This document shows, piece by piece, positions 41,641 to 52,763 of a DNA stretch of 58,210 nt. A program made the position numbers and the translations under genes. Positions within the stretch are counted from its first letter, which is position 1. Each line of letters starts with the position of its first letter. The DNA lies in assembly GCA_003427395.1 (NCBI GenBank), contig BFEA01000394.1, forward strand, positions 354,481-412,690, written 5' to 3'. The notes under the pieces were generated by a model that ran no database searches, was not told where the DNA came from, and worked only from the letters and a program-made list of their open reading frames with translations. The DNA is from Chara braunii. Taxonomy: Eukaryota > Streptophyta > Charophyceae > Charales > Characeae.

Positions 41641-42490
41641 TATCTTATGATTCTTTTGAGAATTGGATGAATGTTTGTTTGTACATGTCTAAAAGAAGTA
41701 AAAGAAAAACACTCGCGAGGAAAGTTTAAAGGGGTAAAAACTTAGGTTAGAAGGTTATAGAAGTTAGAGCGGACCATTACCCAGGATTACTAAACACGTT
41801 AAATATGGAGTAAACTATTCTCTTTTATACTAGACATTGCACGGTGACAACTTTTACAATTAGTTAAAATTGGAAGGAACACAAGAGTTATTTCTAACAT
41901 TCGCAAAGACCGACGGTTGCAGTCCTCTTAGTCACATTGTCTAGGGGAAACCTTATAGAAGACATTACAAAAAAAAGGGATGTTAAGTTTGTATTGGACT
42001 GTGTTGAGCTTACAAGCATTCATCATTCATGAAAAAAAGATTACAGAAGAACCGTATAAACCTGCAATTTTGTTATCATTGGATAACAGGTCGGTAGGAA
42101 TTTCCGACTCAACATTTGTATAACATGCTACCCACATCTAAAGACAAAGCCTAAAAGAGACGGATCAAACTTCCCTGATACCTGTGCATGAATGGTCCTC
42201 GTCACTCTCAAGGAACTTTGAATCTAGTGAGGGGGTAGAACGAAAAGAGTCAAAAGTATGCAGAAATGTTATTCAAGGTTTTGGGGAGTGAGGGACAAGT
42301 CATGAATGGATCAAGGTTGGCGCTTGTAGTGCATTTTACGCCTATATTTGTGTATGTGTATACGATTCTTACATTTGTGCAGGCATGGGTCGTAATTAAT
42401 ATAAAATAATCAAGGTGTCATCTGTAAAATTTGGACTAGATGCACCGCAATTGTGGGAGGTGAGGTCTACCACTCATCACATCCCTGATA
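41641..42490. other. Anonymous DNA, no gene
   Basis: No recognisable feature was found. Confidence 0.4.
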
Positions 42491-42498
42491 CATATAAC

Positions 42499-42586
42499 CA
42501 GGGTTGTCGGCGTTCGGGACGGGCCGAACGCCCGAACGTACGGGACCCCTTCGGAACGCGTTCGACCGTTCAGGCCGAACGCGGAC

Positions 42587-42626
<40 letters not shown>

Positions 42627-43290
42627 ACANNNNNNNNNNNNNNNNNNNNNNNNNNNNNNNNNNNNNNNNNNNNNNNNNNNNNNNNNNNNNNNNNNNNNNN
42701 NNNNNNNNNNNNNNNNNNNNNNNNNNNNNNNNNNNNNNNNNNNNNNNNNNNNNNNNNNNNNNNNNNNNNNNNNNNNNNNNNNNNNNNNNNNNNNNNNNNN
42801 NNNNNNNNNNNNNNNNNNNNNNNNNNNNNNNNNNNNNNNNNNNNNNNNNNNNNNNNNNNNNNNNNNNNNNNNNNNNNNNNNNNNNNNNNNNNNNNNNNNN
42901 NNNNNNNNNNNNNNNNNNNNNNNNNNNNNNNNNNNNNNNNNNNNNNNNNNNNNNNNNNNNNNNNNGCCCCGAAATAAAGTGAAAATAAAAAGTTAAAAGT
43001 GAAAAAAAACAAAATAGTGAGTGGGCGAGCACGTTTTGACACCCCCATCTTTGACGATTTTTAATGTTTTTTTAGCATAGCAGAATGGCTTCAAAATGTA
43101 TAGGCGTGTAGTTTACATCATAGAGAATTCACAAAAAACAATTTAGAAAAAAAAAACGTATTTTTAGGCCCCGAAACAATTTTTAGCGGGGGCCAAACCT
43201 GGAGGTGTTCGGCCCTCGAACGGGACCCCAAACGCCCGAACGTTCGGGGGCCAGCCCGGAGGCCCCTGAACGTTCGGTCAGGTAACCCTG
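42499..43290. mobile_element. hAT-type transposon copy 2, inverted, with 8-bp target duplication
   Basis: The ends are CAGGGTTGTC and the inverted GGTAACCCTG, flanked by exact CATATAAC direct repeats (42491-42498 and 43291-43298). The right end, read in reverse, matches the left end of the 39145 element, including the CGAACG-rich subterminal part and the GTGGGCGAGCACGTTTTGAC block. The middle is a 336-bp assembly gap (42630-42965) preceded by a poly(A) run. Confidence 0.9.
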
Positions 43291-43298
43291 CATATAAC

Positions 43299-43904
43299 TA
43301 TATTTTGATCAAAATATTATAAAGGATTATGGTTTACAAAAAGTCTAAGACTGATTGAGACTCCAAGTAAGGGGAAAGGTTAATTCGATGGTTCGATCGA
43401 TAATGCAAAACTTTACTTCAAGGAAATTGATTTATGGCTTTCAACCTTTATAGCTCAAATAGGCTAACTGAAATATTAGAGCGATTGTACTAAGACCAAA
43501 ATTTTGAGCATGTAAGACTATTAAAAAAAGACCTGATTTTGTAAAACGGTCAGGGAGATCAGCACACTGGTCCGCGATATATATATATATATGTACTCTA
43601 CCATGTATGGGCCAACGGGAAAAGTAACCCAACTTTCACAATTTTTTGCGATCAGAAGGATCACCCAACAACTCTGAAAATTTAGGGTCCGTAGATTTTG
43701 TCATGATCTTTACAAGAAAAAAATATATATATTTTTTTAAATCATTTGAATCGCGAAATAAATTGAGGGGGTAATTCGACGCATTTTCAAATTTTGTCAC
43801 TCCGCCAGTTCCCCCCAATGTGCTACCGGTAGCTCTCATGGACTTGGGCTACCGGTTCCCCCAAATTTGTGACAGCGGGGCTAGTGGTGGTTTAAGATTC
43901 TTTT
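43299..43904. other. Anonymous DNA, no gene
   Basis: A short (AT)n lies near 43579. A small inverted pair, GCTACCGGT/ACCGGTAGC-like, lies near 43821-43857. No gene was found. Confidence 0.4.
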
Positions 43905-44074
43905 ACCGCACATAAACTTATGCTACGACGATCGAGAAAACGCCTCGGTTGGCCTACCTCTACAGTTGCATGTAAAAACCTTCGCACGTGGGTCAGTAGG
44001 TCAGTAGAGATACACCTGCCTAAGGATGGTAACAACTTCTTAGATAGAGATATGTTATATCTCCCAAAGTCTTT

Positions 44075-44119
<45 letters not shown>

Positions 44120-44260
44120 GGGGGCAAAGGGGGGGGGAGGGAGAGAGAGAGAAAGAGTCGCGAGAGGTATAGCTGGTGCACATAGTCGGAGTGGTATTTT
44201 GTTGAAACGATTGAAAACTCTTGCGTGATACGACCGTGAGGTCCGAAACTAACATAACTT
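43905..44260. repeat. Dispersed repeat, copy 2, with GA/G simple-sequence insertion
   Basis: Blocks match 37786-38130 in order (GATCGAGAAAACGCCTCGGT, CTACCTCTACAGTTGCAT, GCACGTGGGTCAGTAG, GTCGCGAGAGGTATAG). A GA/poly(G) tract at 44072-44152 interrupts the copy. Confidence 0.65.
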
Positions 44261-44703
44261 TACTTGTGGATGTGGAACTGCCGCGCACGACAAGTGGCTT
44301 CGTTGTCGAGGATCTCGCTTTCTAGCCGAGGTCCTTAGTGAATGGACTGTGGTATGGTAAGCCGGTGATCAAGGCAAAATGACAACCTCAAAATTTTCAA
44401 GTTAACTTAGCATAATAAGGTTTGGCTTGGGATTCTAATGATGAATGTTAGAAGTTTTTCCGGGTGTGGTCTTTGCTTATAAAACTCACTTGGGTTCTTA
44501 GCATGTAAGTTATGTGCTTAGGTAGGCTGGAGGTACAAGTAAGACAATAATCAATTATTGACGCCCTATGAGGTTTTTGCTTCAAGAGTTGCCTTAAGCA
44601 CAAAGGGAGTATCTTGTTGTATATACTCCTACACTATTTAGAATCCTTTAAGGATCATGATATTAAGATTAGTTTGGTGACTTGACCATTGTATTAGTGA
44701 TAC

Positions 44704-45170
44704 TATGGCACCTAAAGGTCGTGGATGTGACACATGAAGAGGAAGAGGCGAACGACAGGGAAAGGTCACGGAAAAACCTACTGACTTGACCAAAGATAGC
44801 GAGGATTTGAAAGAGGAGGAAGAAAAGCAGGAAGGAAGGGTAGAGGGGTTAAGGATGCGCTGGCCTCAAGACGAGTGGGGTGAACGTACCCATTCCCCGC
44901 TGTCGGGCGGCCCAAGCCTTTTATCGCCCTTTACTTCCTTTGAAGAGTCTACAGTTGAGGTTCAGATTTCGCACAGTGGCCTGTGCCAACGGTTTTCACC
45001 TTGCGGATCGAGTGGACGAGAGTCGATTAGCGGATGAGGGATGGACGACACGGGGAAAACCAAGTTTAGGCGAGACTATGGCAAAATACTGGTTAAGGAG
45101 GGTGAGTTTTCCCAGGCTCAATTGTAACTGGATAATTTATTATTTTTATAAAACCTGGCAATTCTAATGC
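44704..45170 (+). pseudogene. Possible gag N-terminus of an LTR retrotransposon
   Basis: A frame from ATG 44704 begins MAPKGRGCDT, has one early stop (TGA), then reads RGRGERQGKVTEK followed by an acidic EDLKEEEEKQEG stretch. Basic RG-rich starts followed by acidic linkers are common in Ty3/gypsy Gag proteins. No capsid or zinc knuckle is visible here, so the call is tentative. Confidence 0.3.
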
Positions 45171-45480
45171 AAAATCGCAGTACGCTGATCGGGTGACCGG
45201 GACTCGCGACCGCCGTCGAATTATAATTATGAAGTGAAGGTATCTCAAGAGTAGCGTCGGACCTCCCGTCAAAGTGTGATGAGTTTTCGGGCGCTACATC
45301 GTCGAGTTCGGTCGTTTTTTACAGAATCAAGAGCCTGAGGGTTGAGGGCTAAAAGATTAATGGTTACCCTAATTTACCGTGGTTAGATCGGCACACCGAA
45401 ATCAGGTGCGAAGACTCAGGTCCACTACCAGGCCGCTGCAATTTCACGATGGTACGACCCTAAGGTACCACTAGTGATTG
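45171..45480. other. Anonymous DNA, no gene
   Basis: No recognisable feature beyond a short TGGTAC/GTACCA inverted pair near 45450-45470. Confidence 0.4.
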
Positions 45481-45514
45481 TTCGGAGGATGGGGTAAGCT
45501 CGGGCACACGCTCG

Positions 45515-45700
45515 GGACTAGGCTGCTACCGGAGCGTTGCAAAAGGCCCGGTACCCGACAAAAAAGGTTGGCCTTGTTAATTTCCACTAAGGGCCAAGAC
45601 AAGCCCGGAATCAGGCTTGGGGGTAGGCATGGTACCAGAGCGCTGCAGAAGGCACGGTACCCGACGAAAAAGCCCCCTTGGCAAGTTACTTTTCGGGGCA
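45515..45700. repeat. Two-unit GC-rich duplication with inverted pairs
   Basis: GAGCGTTGCAAAAGGCCCGG plus TACCCGAC is repeated as GAGCGCTGCAGAAGGCACGG plus TACCCGAC about 115 bp later. Inverted pairs include GGTACC at about 45630/45656 and TTGGCCTT/AGGGCCAA at about 45568/45590. A further perfect CGGGCCCA/TGGGCCCG pair lies at about 45812-45848. Confidence 0.6.
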
Positions 45701-46696
45701 CCAAATATGCCACGGCCTAGGTTCGGAAGGAAGCTCAGTACTGAGGCGCTGCAAGTGTCTCGACAGCGCCCAACACTTGGGAGGTTGAGGCCTCAGTTGG
45801 GACATGTGAGGCCGGGCCCAACAAACTATACAAGCCCAACTGGGCCCGCATTGAGGACTTTTCGGATGCGCACAAGAAAAGCGCACTGGGTTGGCACACA
45901 AATGCTGGCTCAAGGGGGACCTTTTTGGCCGGTAGCACACGGGAACGTTCGGTCCAGGACAAGGTCGTGGACTCACACACGCTCGGGGAAGGCACTCTCG
46001 GGAGCAGCGCTCCAATGAGGCAGGAAACAAGACAACTTCCTAGCTAGGGTGGACGTTCACGAGGAGGCGCACCGGGACGTCTCGCACCAAAGGGGGGGCG
46101 CGATCTGAGTATGTGTGAGGGAGATGATTAGTGAGGTGTGCGCAGATTGTGGGTGACGCGGCATCTTGACATTGACACGCTCACAAGCGCATGGGGGTCC
46201 ATAGAAAACAAAAAAAGAAGGAGAAAAAAAGAAAATGTGTGTTTCATAGGAGGGTACAAAGGGAGGAAGGCGTTGGTCCAGATTCACGTAGGGGGGGTTT
46301 GAAGGCTCCAGCAGTTACCTATCACGCACAGACCGAGACACTTTCCCGGGAAGATGAGCACCAGGCAATCAGTGCATGGGGGAGGGCTAATGAGCACGCA
46401 AGACGTACTCTTCCGCGTGCCTCGCCAGGATGTTTTTCGGGCTATGTTCAGGCCCTAAACAAGGGGGGATTCTCTTTCTGTCAATTGATCAGCGCCTAAT
46501 CAAGAATAGCACTTCGTTGCCAGATCAACATCTGAGCAGGGTCCCCAATCAACGACCCGTATGCCCGAGGTAATCTAGGAGGAAACCCCTTGCAAGGGCA
46601 CACAGGCCAAGTGCGCGAATCAGAACAGAAACCTGGTCTCCGTTCAAGCAGAGGAGAAGGTTGATACAGACTTTCGAAGGTGGGCAAACGGATGGG
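45701..46696. other. GC-richer DNA with open frames, no gene assigned
   Basis: Overlapping frames on both strands (45617-46018 plus, 45686-46030 minus, 46191-46499 plus) show normal complexity but no recognised family. Confidence 0.3.
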
Positions 46697-46792
46697 CTAC
46701 AGTGCACAGAAACAAAGAAGCTACAGCGCGCAGAAACAAAGAAGCTACATCGCACAGAAACAAAGAAGCTACAACGCACAAAACCAAAGAAT
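46697..46792. repeat. 24-bp tandem repeat, four units
   Basis: The units start CTACA and contain GCACAGAAACAAAGAAG. Four copies occur in succession with few substitutions. Confidence 0.9.
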
Positions 46793-46883
46793 ATGGCAAT
46801 GCGTCATTCCGAGATCTAGTTGTCATCTCCCTACCTGGTGAACAGTAGCGGCAAAGCAGCTTCGAGGAGTAAACAAGGAACAT

Positions 46884-47700
46884 GACAATGTATCTTTCGA
46901 TATTTTAGGTAAAGATACAACCTTATTTTTCGATATCTGGTAAGTGTTGTGCGAGGCCTGAAATACATAGAAGACAGGAGGCGTGGCAGTGTACCTTCCC
47001 CTGTTCTTGCAGCAGATTCATTATACTCCCTTTGGATGAGAAGTAGTATTATGGCGAGACCGCTATCCGCAAGAGACAGAAAATATGGGGGGGTATCTTT
47101 CCATGCTATTGCTAAAGATACACTCATGTTTACCTCGCCTGATGGGAGATGCACGAGTTCGGTGATGTATCTTTCGACGTATTGTTGAAGATACACTCAT
47201 GTTTACCTCGCTTGATGGGAGATGCACGAGTTCGGCGATGTATCTTTCGACGTCCTAACTGAAGATTCATGTCCTCCCTTCATCGTGCATAAGAGGTAAA
47301 GTACGTGTCAGGGCACCCTTCCCCATTTTTGTTGAAGATTCCCTCTCTTCCACTTCAACAAGGACGTAGTTGCGCAGGTCATCACGCTAATGTTGTCGGC
47401 AGGGCGGTGCACTTTCCCATGTTCCTACATATAGTTAATTCTCCATGGGTAAGTAATCAAGCGGGGGGGAGGAACCGTAGCACCCTGTCAGGCAACTTGT
47501 TTTTCCATGTTCTAGTTGCAGATCCATTCCCGTGAGTGATTGGGTCATGCCTGTAAAGCACAGTAAACAACATATATTCTCATGTTTGTGGTAAAGATTC
47601 GCCCCACGAGTGAGCACAAGGTCCACAGAAAACGGCAATATAATCACCCGCGCTCTTGTTGGAGATATAGTTCCCCCATTTGGTGATTGATACAGCGAAG
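46884..47700 (+). repeat. Array of ~10 units built on the dispersed core
   Basis: Units of about 65-100 bp begin with TGTATCTTTC or CTTTCCCATGTTC and continue with TTGTTGAAGATTCA or TTGCTAAAGATACAC. Three (near 47093, 47168 and 47241) are close to identical and 73-75 bp apart; the rest are diverged. The core matches isolated copies at 12.2, 13.5-13.8 and 31.2-32.2 kb. Confidence 0.6.
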
Positions 47701-47727
47701 CTACAGCGCGTCCAGTTAGTGCGCTAG

Positions 47728-47730
<3 letters not shown>

Positions 47731-47805
<75 letters not shown>
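47731..47805. repeat. (GA)n microsatellite
   Basis: About 75 bp of uninterrupted GA. Confidence 0.95.
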
Positions 47806-47812
<7 letters not shown>

Positions 47813-48289
47813 AACTATCAAAATACCGAAACTGCCACTTGTTTACAGCGAATTCCAAAAATGCCCTCAGTCGAATTCTTGCCGTTTCCTATCAAATTTG
47901 ATTTGCACGTTTTGAGGGACACTCCCTTGTCACAAGCCGGGAACCTTACCTCATTCAAGTACGAGCTGAGTAAGTTACCTTTGAGTCTAAGAAGTTGTTT
48001 TGGGTCATAAAGTTCAAATGAGGAAACTTGGCTGCTCAAGTGGGGTGATACCAGGATGGGAAACAACCACATCAGCGCCTGGCAAAGAACAGCGTGAGCC
48101 GAGAAGCAATGAGTGGGGACCGTTCTTTGGTTCAGGTTCAATCGTCACCCTTGCAAGCCCAAAAAATCCTCAGTGTGAAGTGACCGAGAAAGCTCTTGCG
48201 GTACACAGACAGTCAAGTTTCACAGGCTCTATTCGAAAGAAGGAGGTGTCTAAAACTTAGCAAACTGTGATTGTTGTACCAGATGTTGA

Positions 48290-48800
48290 GCTTAGGGGAG
48301 TGTTTCCCACTCACTGGCCTGTGTTCAAGTTGTGCTTGAACAGACATTCAAACTCAGCAGTTCTCGGATGCGGAATAAAATAGTACGATATCCTGAAACC
48401 TGAAATAGTTGCAGCAGAAGCAAGTTGGGAGACCCAAACTTAAATGTATAGAGACTCGAACTCATGCAAGCAGCGGGAAACTTAGGACCCAAACTCAGCA
48501 TTTCACAGATCGGAGACTCAAGATCAATATTGTTGAGTGGACCTGGACTCAACAAGTCTACACTGTACTCAGCGGACTCAAGATCAGTTTCCCTAAACTG
48601 ATCTAGACTCGACAGACTGAAGTTGTACTCAACGGTTCCTATGACTCGGAGTCACAAACCGCAGACTCGAATAAGGCAGTGAATAACTCGAATACACTAA
48701 GCAAAAATGGAGTACGAATCTCAAAGGACTGAGCGGATTCAAGACTTATCGGACTCAACAGACTTCAATCTGTGGTCTAGGACTCTCAACAGGAGAGAGT
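48290..48800. repeat. GACTC-rich, hairpin-dense segment
   Basis: GACTCAA, GACTCGA and similar heptamers occur more than ten times. Perfect hairpins include GTTCAAG/CTTGAAC (about 48322), TTGTTGAGT/ACTCAACAA (about 48530), AGATCAGTTT/AAACTGATCT (about 48581, 4-nt loop) and TGACTC/GAGTCA (about 48649). The spacing is irregular, so this is a cluster rather than a clean tandem array. Confidence 0.55.
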
Positions 48801-49378
48801 GCTCCCGTCCAAAAACAAATTCTCGAGTATTACTACGGCAGTGAACACCCACTTTAAAAATGTATAGAAAAAAACACTCAGGAGTGGATCTATGATACAG
48901 TAAACTGCGGCAGCAGCGAACTCAAGGCGAGCAGACCTCATTCAACTGCAATTCTCTGGTCCTTTTTCGACAGAAAGGGGGGACTTGGTCGAACACCGCT
49001 CAAAGACTTTCAGAGGAGTGGCTCGGACCCTAAGGGTCAGTTACAGACAACTTCAAATAATCCTACGGTTCAGCCCAAATGTTGCATTAGGCCTGTCACA
49101 ACACAAGATAAGGAGAAACACTGTTATTTCAGCACGTGGTCAGACAGACTCTTGTGTCGTTAAACTGAACATTGTAGATTAGATGTTTTGAAGTCGTTAT
49201 TCGACAATTTAGCATACTTGGTCATTAAGTGTCTGGTCGTTCGTGCATGGGAACTAACTTAGTTGCATTGCAGGTTGCAGGAGCCACAGAGCAGCTCTCC
49301 CGTGGGTGACAGACACGGGGCGGAATACAGGGCCGTTTCGGTGTGCCAACAGATCCCTCTTACTGATTGACACCGAGA
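48801..49378. other. Anonymous DNA, no gene
   Basis: No recognised coding or repeat feature. Confidence 0.4.
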
Positions 49379-49382
49379 AATA

Positions 49383-49600
49383 TGACTTATTACTTATATA
49401 AGTATGAAAAACGTTACGATGTTTCTCCTCCACGTTTTGAACCACCTACTCACCCTCACCTAAAGTCTTATTCCCCGCCCTCTTCTTCTGCTCAAGAGAG
49501 GCAGTTGGTCATATTTCCTCAGTTACATCGGTCGGTGTTTCAACCGACGCCACACATTCTTGATCCTCCTGTTGCCTCCCAAGCAGAGTCAACTGACTGT
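49383..49600 (+). pseudogene. Pro-rich retroelement-like coding fragment
   Basis: The frame from MTYYLYKYEKRYDVSPPRFE continues Pro/Ser/His-rich for about 70 residues, then shifts frame. It precedes other retroelement-like fragments on the same strand and may be the start of a gag-like protein. No diagnostic motif is visible. Confidence 0.3.
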
Positions 49601-50399
49601 AGATTATGCATTTCACTTATGTTATTCTTATTGTGTCAGTCAGAGATATGTGGACTGATCTCCTACTTATTGTACAAGAAATTTATATAAGTACAACTTT
49701 ATACGTCAATTATTTGGAGAGAAGGGGAGGTCAAGTATTAATGTGAATGATCCGCTAAGGGGATCGAGAAAAAATAAAGAAGTTAGAATTAGGAGGAAAG
49801 AGATTGAAATATGAAAAATATTATAAAATAGGTGTCAATAGGTAATATTGCTCAATAATGTTCTTTTTTGAAACAAAGAGTCGAGACTGGGAAAAATGAT
49901 ATCTCGGGGTGGGCATGTCAAATGTTGTTTTAGGGTCGTGTTATTTGTAACATGCGTAATATTCGACGGATGTATGGGGCGACTGTTATACAGTTTTAAA
50001 GGAATATAATTCCTATTAGGGGTAAAACTTTAAAAGATATAGATATTAATAAGGAAAAAAAAGAAAGAATGAGAGTTGAAGAAATTAGGTAATCTTGGTG
50101 AAGTTTTGAGATTAGAGTCAATCTTAGTTGAAAATTAGTGTTCAGTTTTTTTTAATATATTGAGCAGACTGGATGAGTGTGGACCGACTCGGATAAGATG
50201 GTCTCCTCTCGACGTCAGTCTGTGATGGAAAGGCCCACTACGTCTAGATGAGGAATCATTTAATGATGAAATACCCGATCGTCGAGAAATGAATGAGGAA
50301 ACTGGTTTCTGTTAGGGGAAACTCATTGGAGAACATGCCTGTATTTGTATTGAATCTGAATGGGTTAGAGATGAAAATTGTGCGGTAGAAAGAATTACC

Positions 50400-51300
50400 T
50401 TACATATCTCAGCCTATTGTTCCTCTTACAAACTTTCATAGTAAACCTCTCACTGGGTCTTAGAAGGTCGTTTTCAAGATTGATGTGGATTGTGGAGTCT
50501 GCACGTGAAGTATGGACTCAGCACGCATATCAAAATGGATATGAAGGGGTCGTGGGAAATGTAAAAGTTAGAAGGGCCCGTGATTTTCTTTTGCCAACCA
50601 TGTACCTGAGAGGAACCCTTCCAATATTCATTGTGAATAAAGCATTCGGAGGAAGAGAGAAGGTAAAAAAGGTAGCAAAAGCTTCTTTTGCGATGCCAAA
50701 GAAAAAAATATCATTTATGTACTCCCAAATTAATATATTGCTTGTACTTAGAAGTGAGACAATTACTTGAGGATCGGGAATTCATGAATGTATTGTCCAT
50801 GGTCGATTCATATATTCGCAACTATTATTTAGAAGGTAGTTTCAATTATTGGGAGAAACTTCAACAAAGGGTTCTCCATCAAGCTTAGTGATAAGTATGA
50901 TATCCCTTTTAAGATATTGTGAGGAAATGATAGAAAGAGGAATAGTAAAGTAAATGAGTATTGTACCAAGAGACTTTTTGACTCTAAGGAGAAGAAGATG
51001 ATTATACGAAGATAATTTTTTTATGACCGACTAAGAGAGGGGAATTTTTATTATTATTATTGTGTAAAGCAGGATACTTGAAGGCTCTCGGAATGTTGTA
51101 CGCCGAGAAAACATTCATTATTGACTTACCTGAGAAGATGACACTTGAAGAAGGACTTAGGATGGCGTTACCGTGAGAAAAGGAAAGAGATGGAAGAAGA
51201 TATAGATACATGGTATGGGATTCTGATAGGACCCGATACATTCGTTTGGGAAGAGACTTGCTAGACCACGAACAAAGAAAATATCATAGTAAGGGTAACC
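50400..51300 (+). pseudogene. Retroelement-like coding fragment A
   Basis: Coding-like stretches in three frames are joined by frameshifts: RRARDFLLPTMYLRGTLPIF (about 50567-50630), IYCLYLEVRQLLEDREF (about 50733-50790) and AGYLKALGMLYAEKTFIIDL (about 51068-51130). The first two are homologous to fragment B at 51471-51705. The family is not recognised; location and strand link it to the Ty3/gypsy remnants downstream. Confidence 0.4.
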
Positions 51301-51470
51301 TTGTATCTCTCAACTCTCCTGTAGAGGGCGCATGAGATCAACCTTGCCCTATGAGAAAGTCGTTTCATATCTAGGTATTTTCCAGTAACCAAATTGGCTC
51401 TTGAGGCGTTTTCTTGGAGGATGTACTGGGAAGAGAGGGTGCGATATCACATTCAATCGAAGAAAGATGA

Positions 51471-51705
51471 GTGACTAAATTCGCCTATCCGGCGACAAAC
51501 ATTAGAGTCACTCTTGCAAAGTTCATAATAGATGAAGCTTTTTGGGGGAAAGAACATGTGAAGCAAGTAATGCTTTCAACTCAATCCGTACCCAGTTTGG
51601 GATTTAAGTTTGAGACGCTTCATGCGATTTACTGCTTGGATGTAGAAATGAGACCCAAGTTGGTCAAGAAAAACTATGAGAACATCGTGTCTATCGTGAA
51701 TGTGT
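51471..51705 (+). pseudogene. Retroelement-like coding fragment B, interrupted by a MITE
   Basis: The sequence encodes IRVTLAKFIIDEAFWGKEHV and later AIYCLDVEMRPKLVKKNYEN, which parallels fragment A residue for residue over about 75 positions. The frame is cut by the palindromic MITE beginning at 51706 and appears to continue on its far side from about 52242. The two fragments are therefore diverged copies of one protein-coding region. Confidence 0.45.
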
Positions 51706-52241
51706 ATCAACATAAAAAAACATAAAAAATTTTCAGAATTAAATAATCATTCTAGAGTAAAATTACATTTTAAATTTCAAAATTTCATTCCATCTTAAAA
51801 AATATCATTCGAATTTTAAAATTTTTCGTCTTACTTGAAAATTTTCCTTCCAAGAATGGGGTATCCCTTCTTATTTGAACTGCATGCTAGAGATGGAATG
51901 AAAGTCTAGATGAGTTTATGAAACATTTTAATTAGACTGTCATTCTAAGTAAGGATTTCCAGTCATAAATAGGTTAATCCAATCTAAATTAGAGGATATT
52001 TGTTGTAGTATAATGAAAGTTTAATTAAAATATTTCATAAACTCGTCCAGACTTTCATTCCATCTTAAACAAATAGATGTAGTTGGAAGGGAAAACTCAT
52101 ATTTAGACGGAAACTTATCAAGTAAAATTGGAAATTTTAGAATTTGACAAACATTGGAATGATAATTTATAAATATGAAGGATTTTATTTTTATGGAATG
52201 TTTTTTCAACTTTTATTTCTTATGGGAATTCTTCTGTTGAT
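51706..52241. mobile_element. 536-bp palindromic MITE, copy 2 (inverted)
   Basis: This is the reverse complement of 34005-34540 with the same length and high similarity by eye. The ends are ATCAAC and GTTGAT. The tetranucleotide TGTA lies immediately outside TCAAC/GTTGA on both sides, a possible target duplication. Insertion split coding fragment B. Confidence 0.8.
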
Positions 52242-52763
52242 GTACAAATTTATCTCTTGGAGGTTTGACTTATGTATTAGTATAGACTTTACAAAGAGGT
52301 ATGCATTGATGCATGCATTAATCAGATTCCTATTTGTTTGGTATGGTACTTAACTTTTGGTATGAGGATTGAATAACTATGGACGAACTAGCCAACGAAG
52401 TTGTTGATATGTAGTGAATGCTGCTCACCATTTACAATCAAGGAACCATTTTGTTTAGGAAGCCTACCTTCTACTTGGAATGTCCGATGGTTATTAGTGT
52501 ATACTAGTTAAGGTTGGACCTTCCATGAGAATTTTTATTGAAATAAAAACTATATAAAAAAAACGTGTTATGACAGAAGGAAAGTGGGGTTGTGGTTTTG
52601 TGTGTGTTAACAAATTTGACAGTTAAGCTAAAGGTGAAATGAGGAACGTAAATGGGGATGTTGTCAATAGAGGAGAGAGTCACCACCCATAACTGAAACA
52701 AAGATTGTGAGTCTACTGAAGAAAAGAGTCATCAAGAGGTTGCAGTTGCCTAAGATATAAATT

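Noticed and set aside
42415-43048. Frames of about 190 residues through the second gap
   Set aside because: They are mostly N plus poly(A), lying inside a hAT element.
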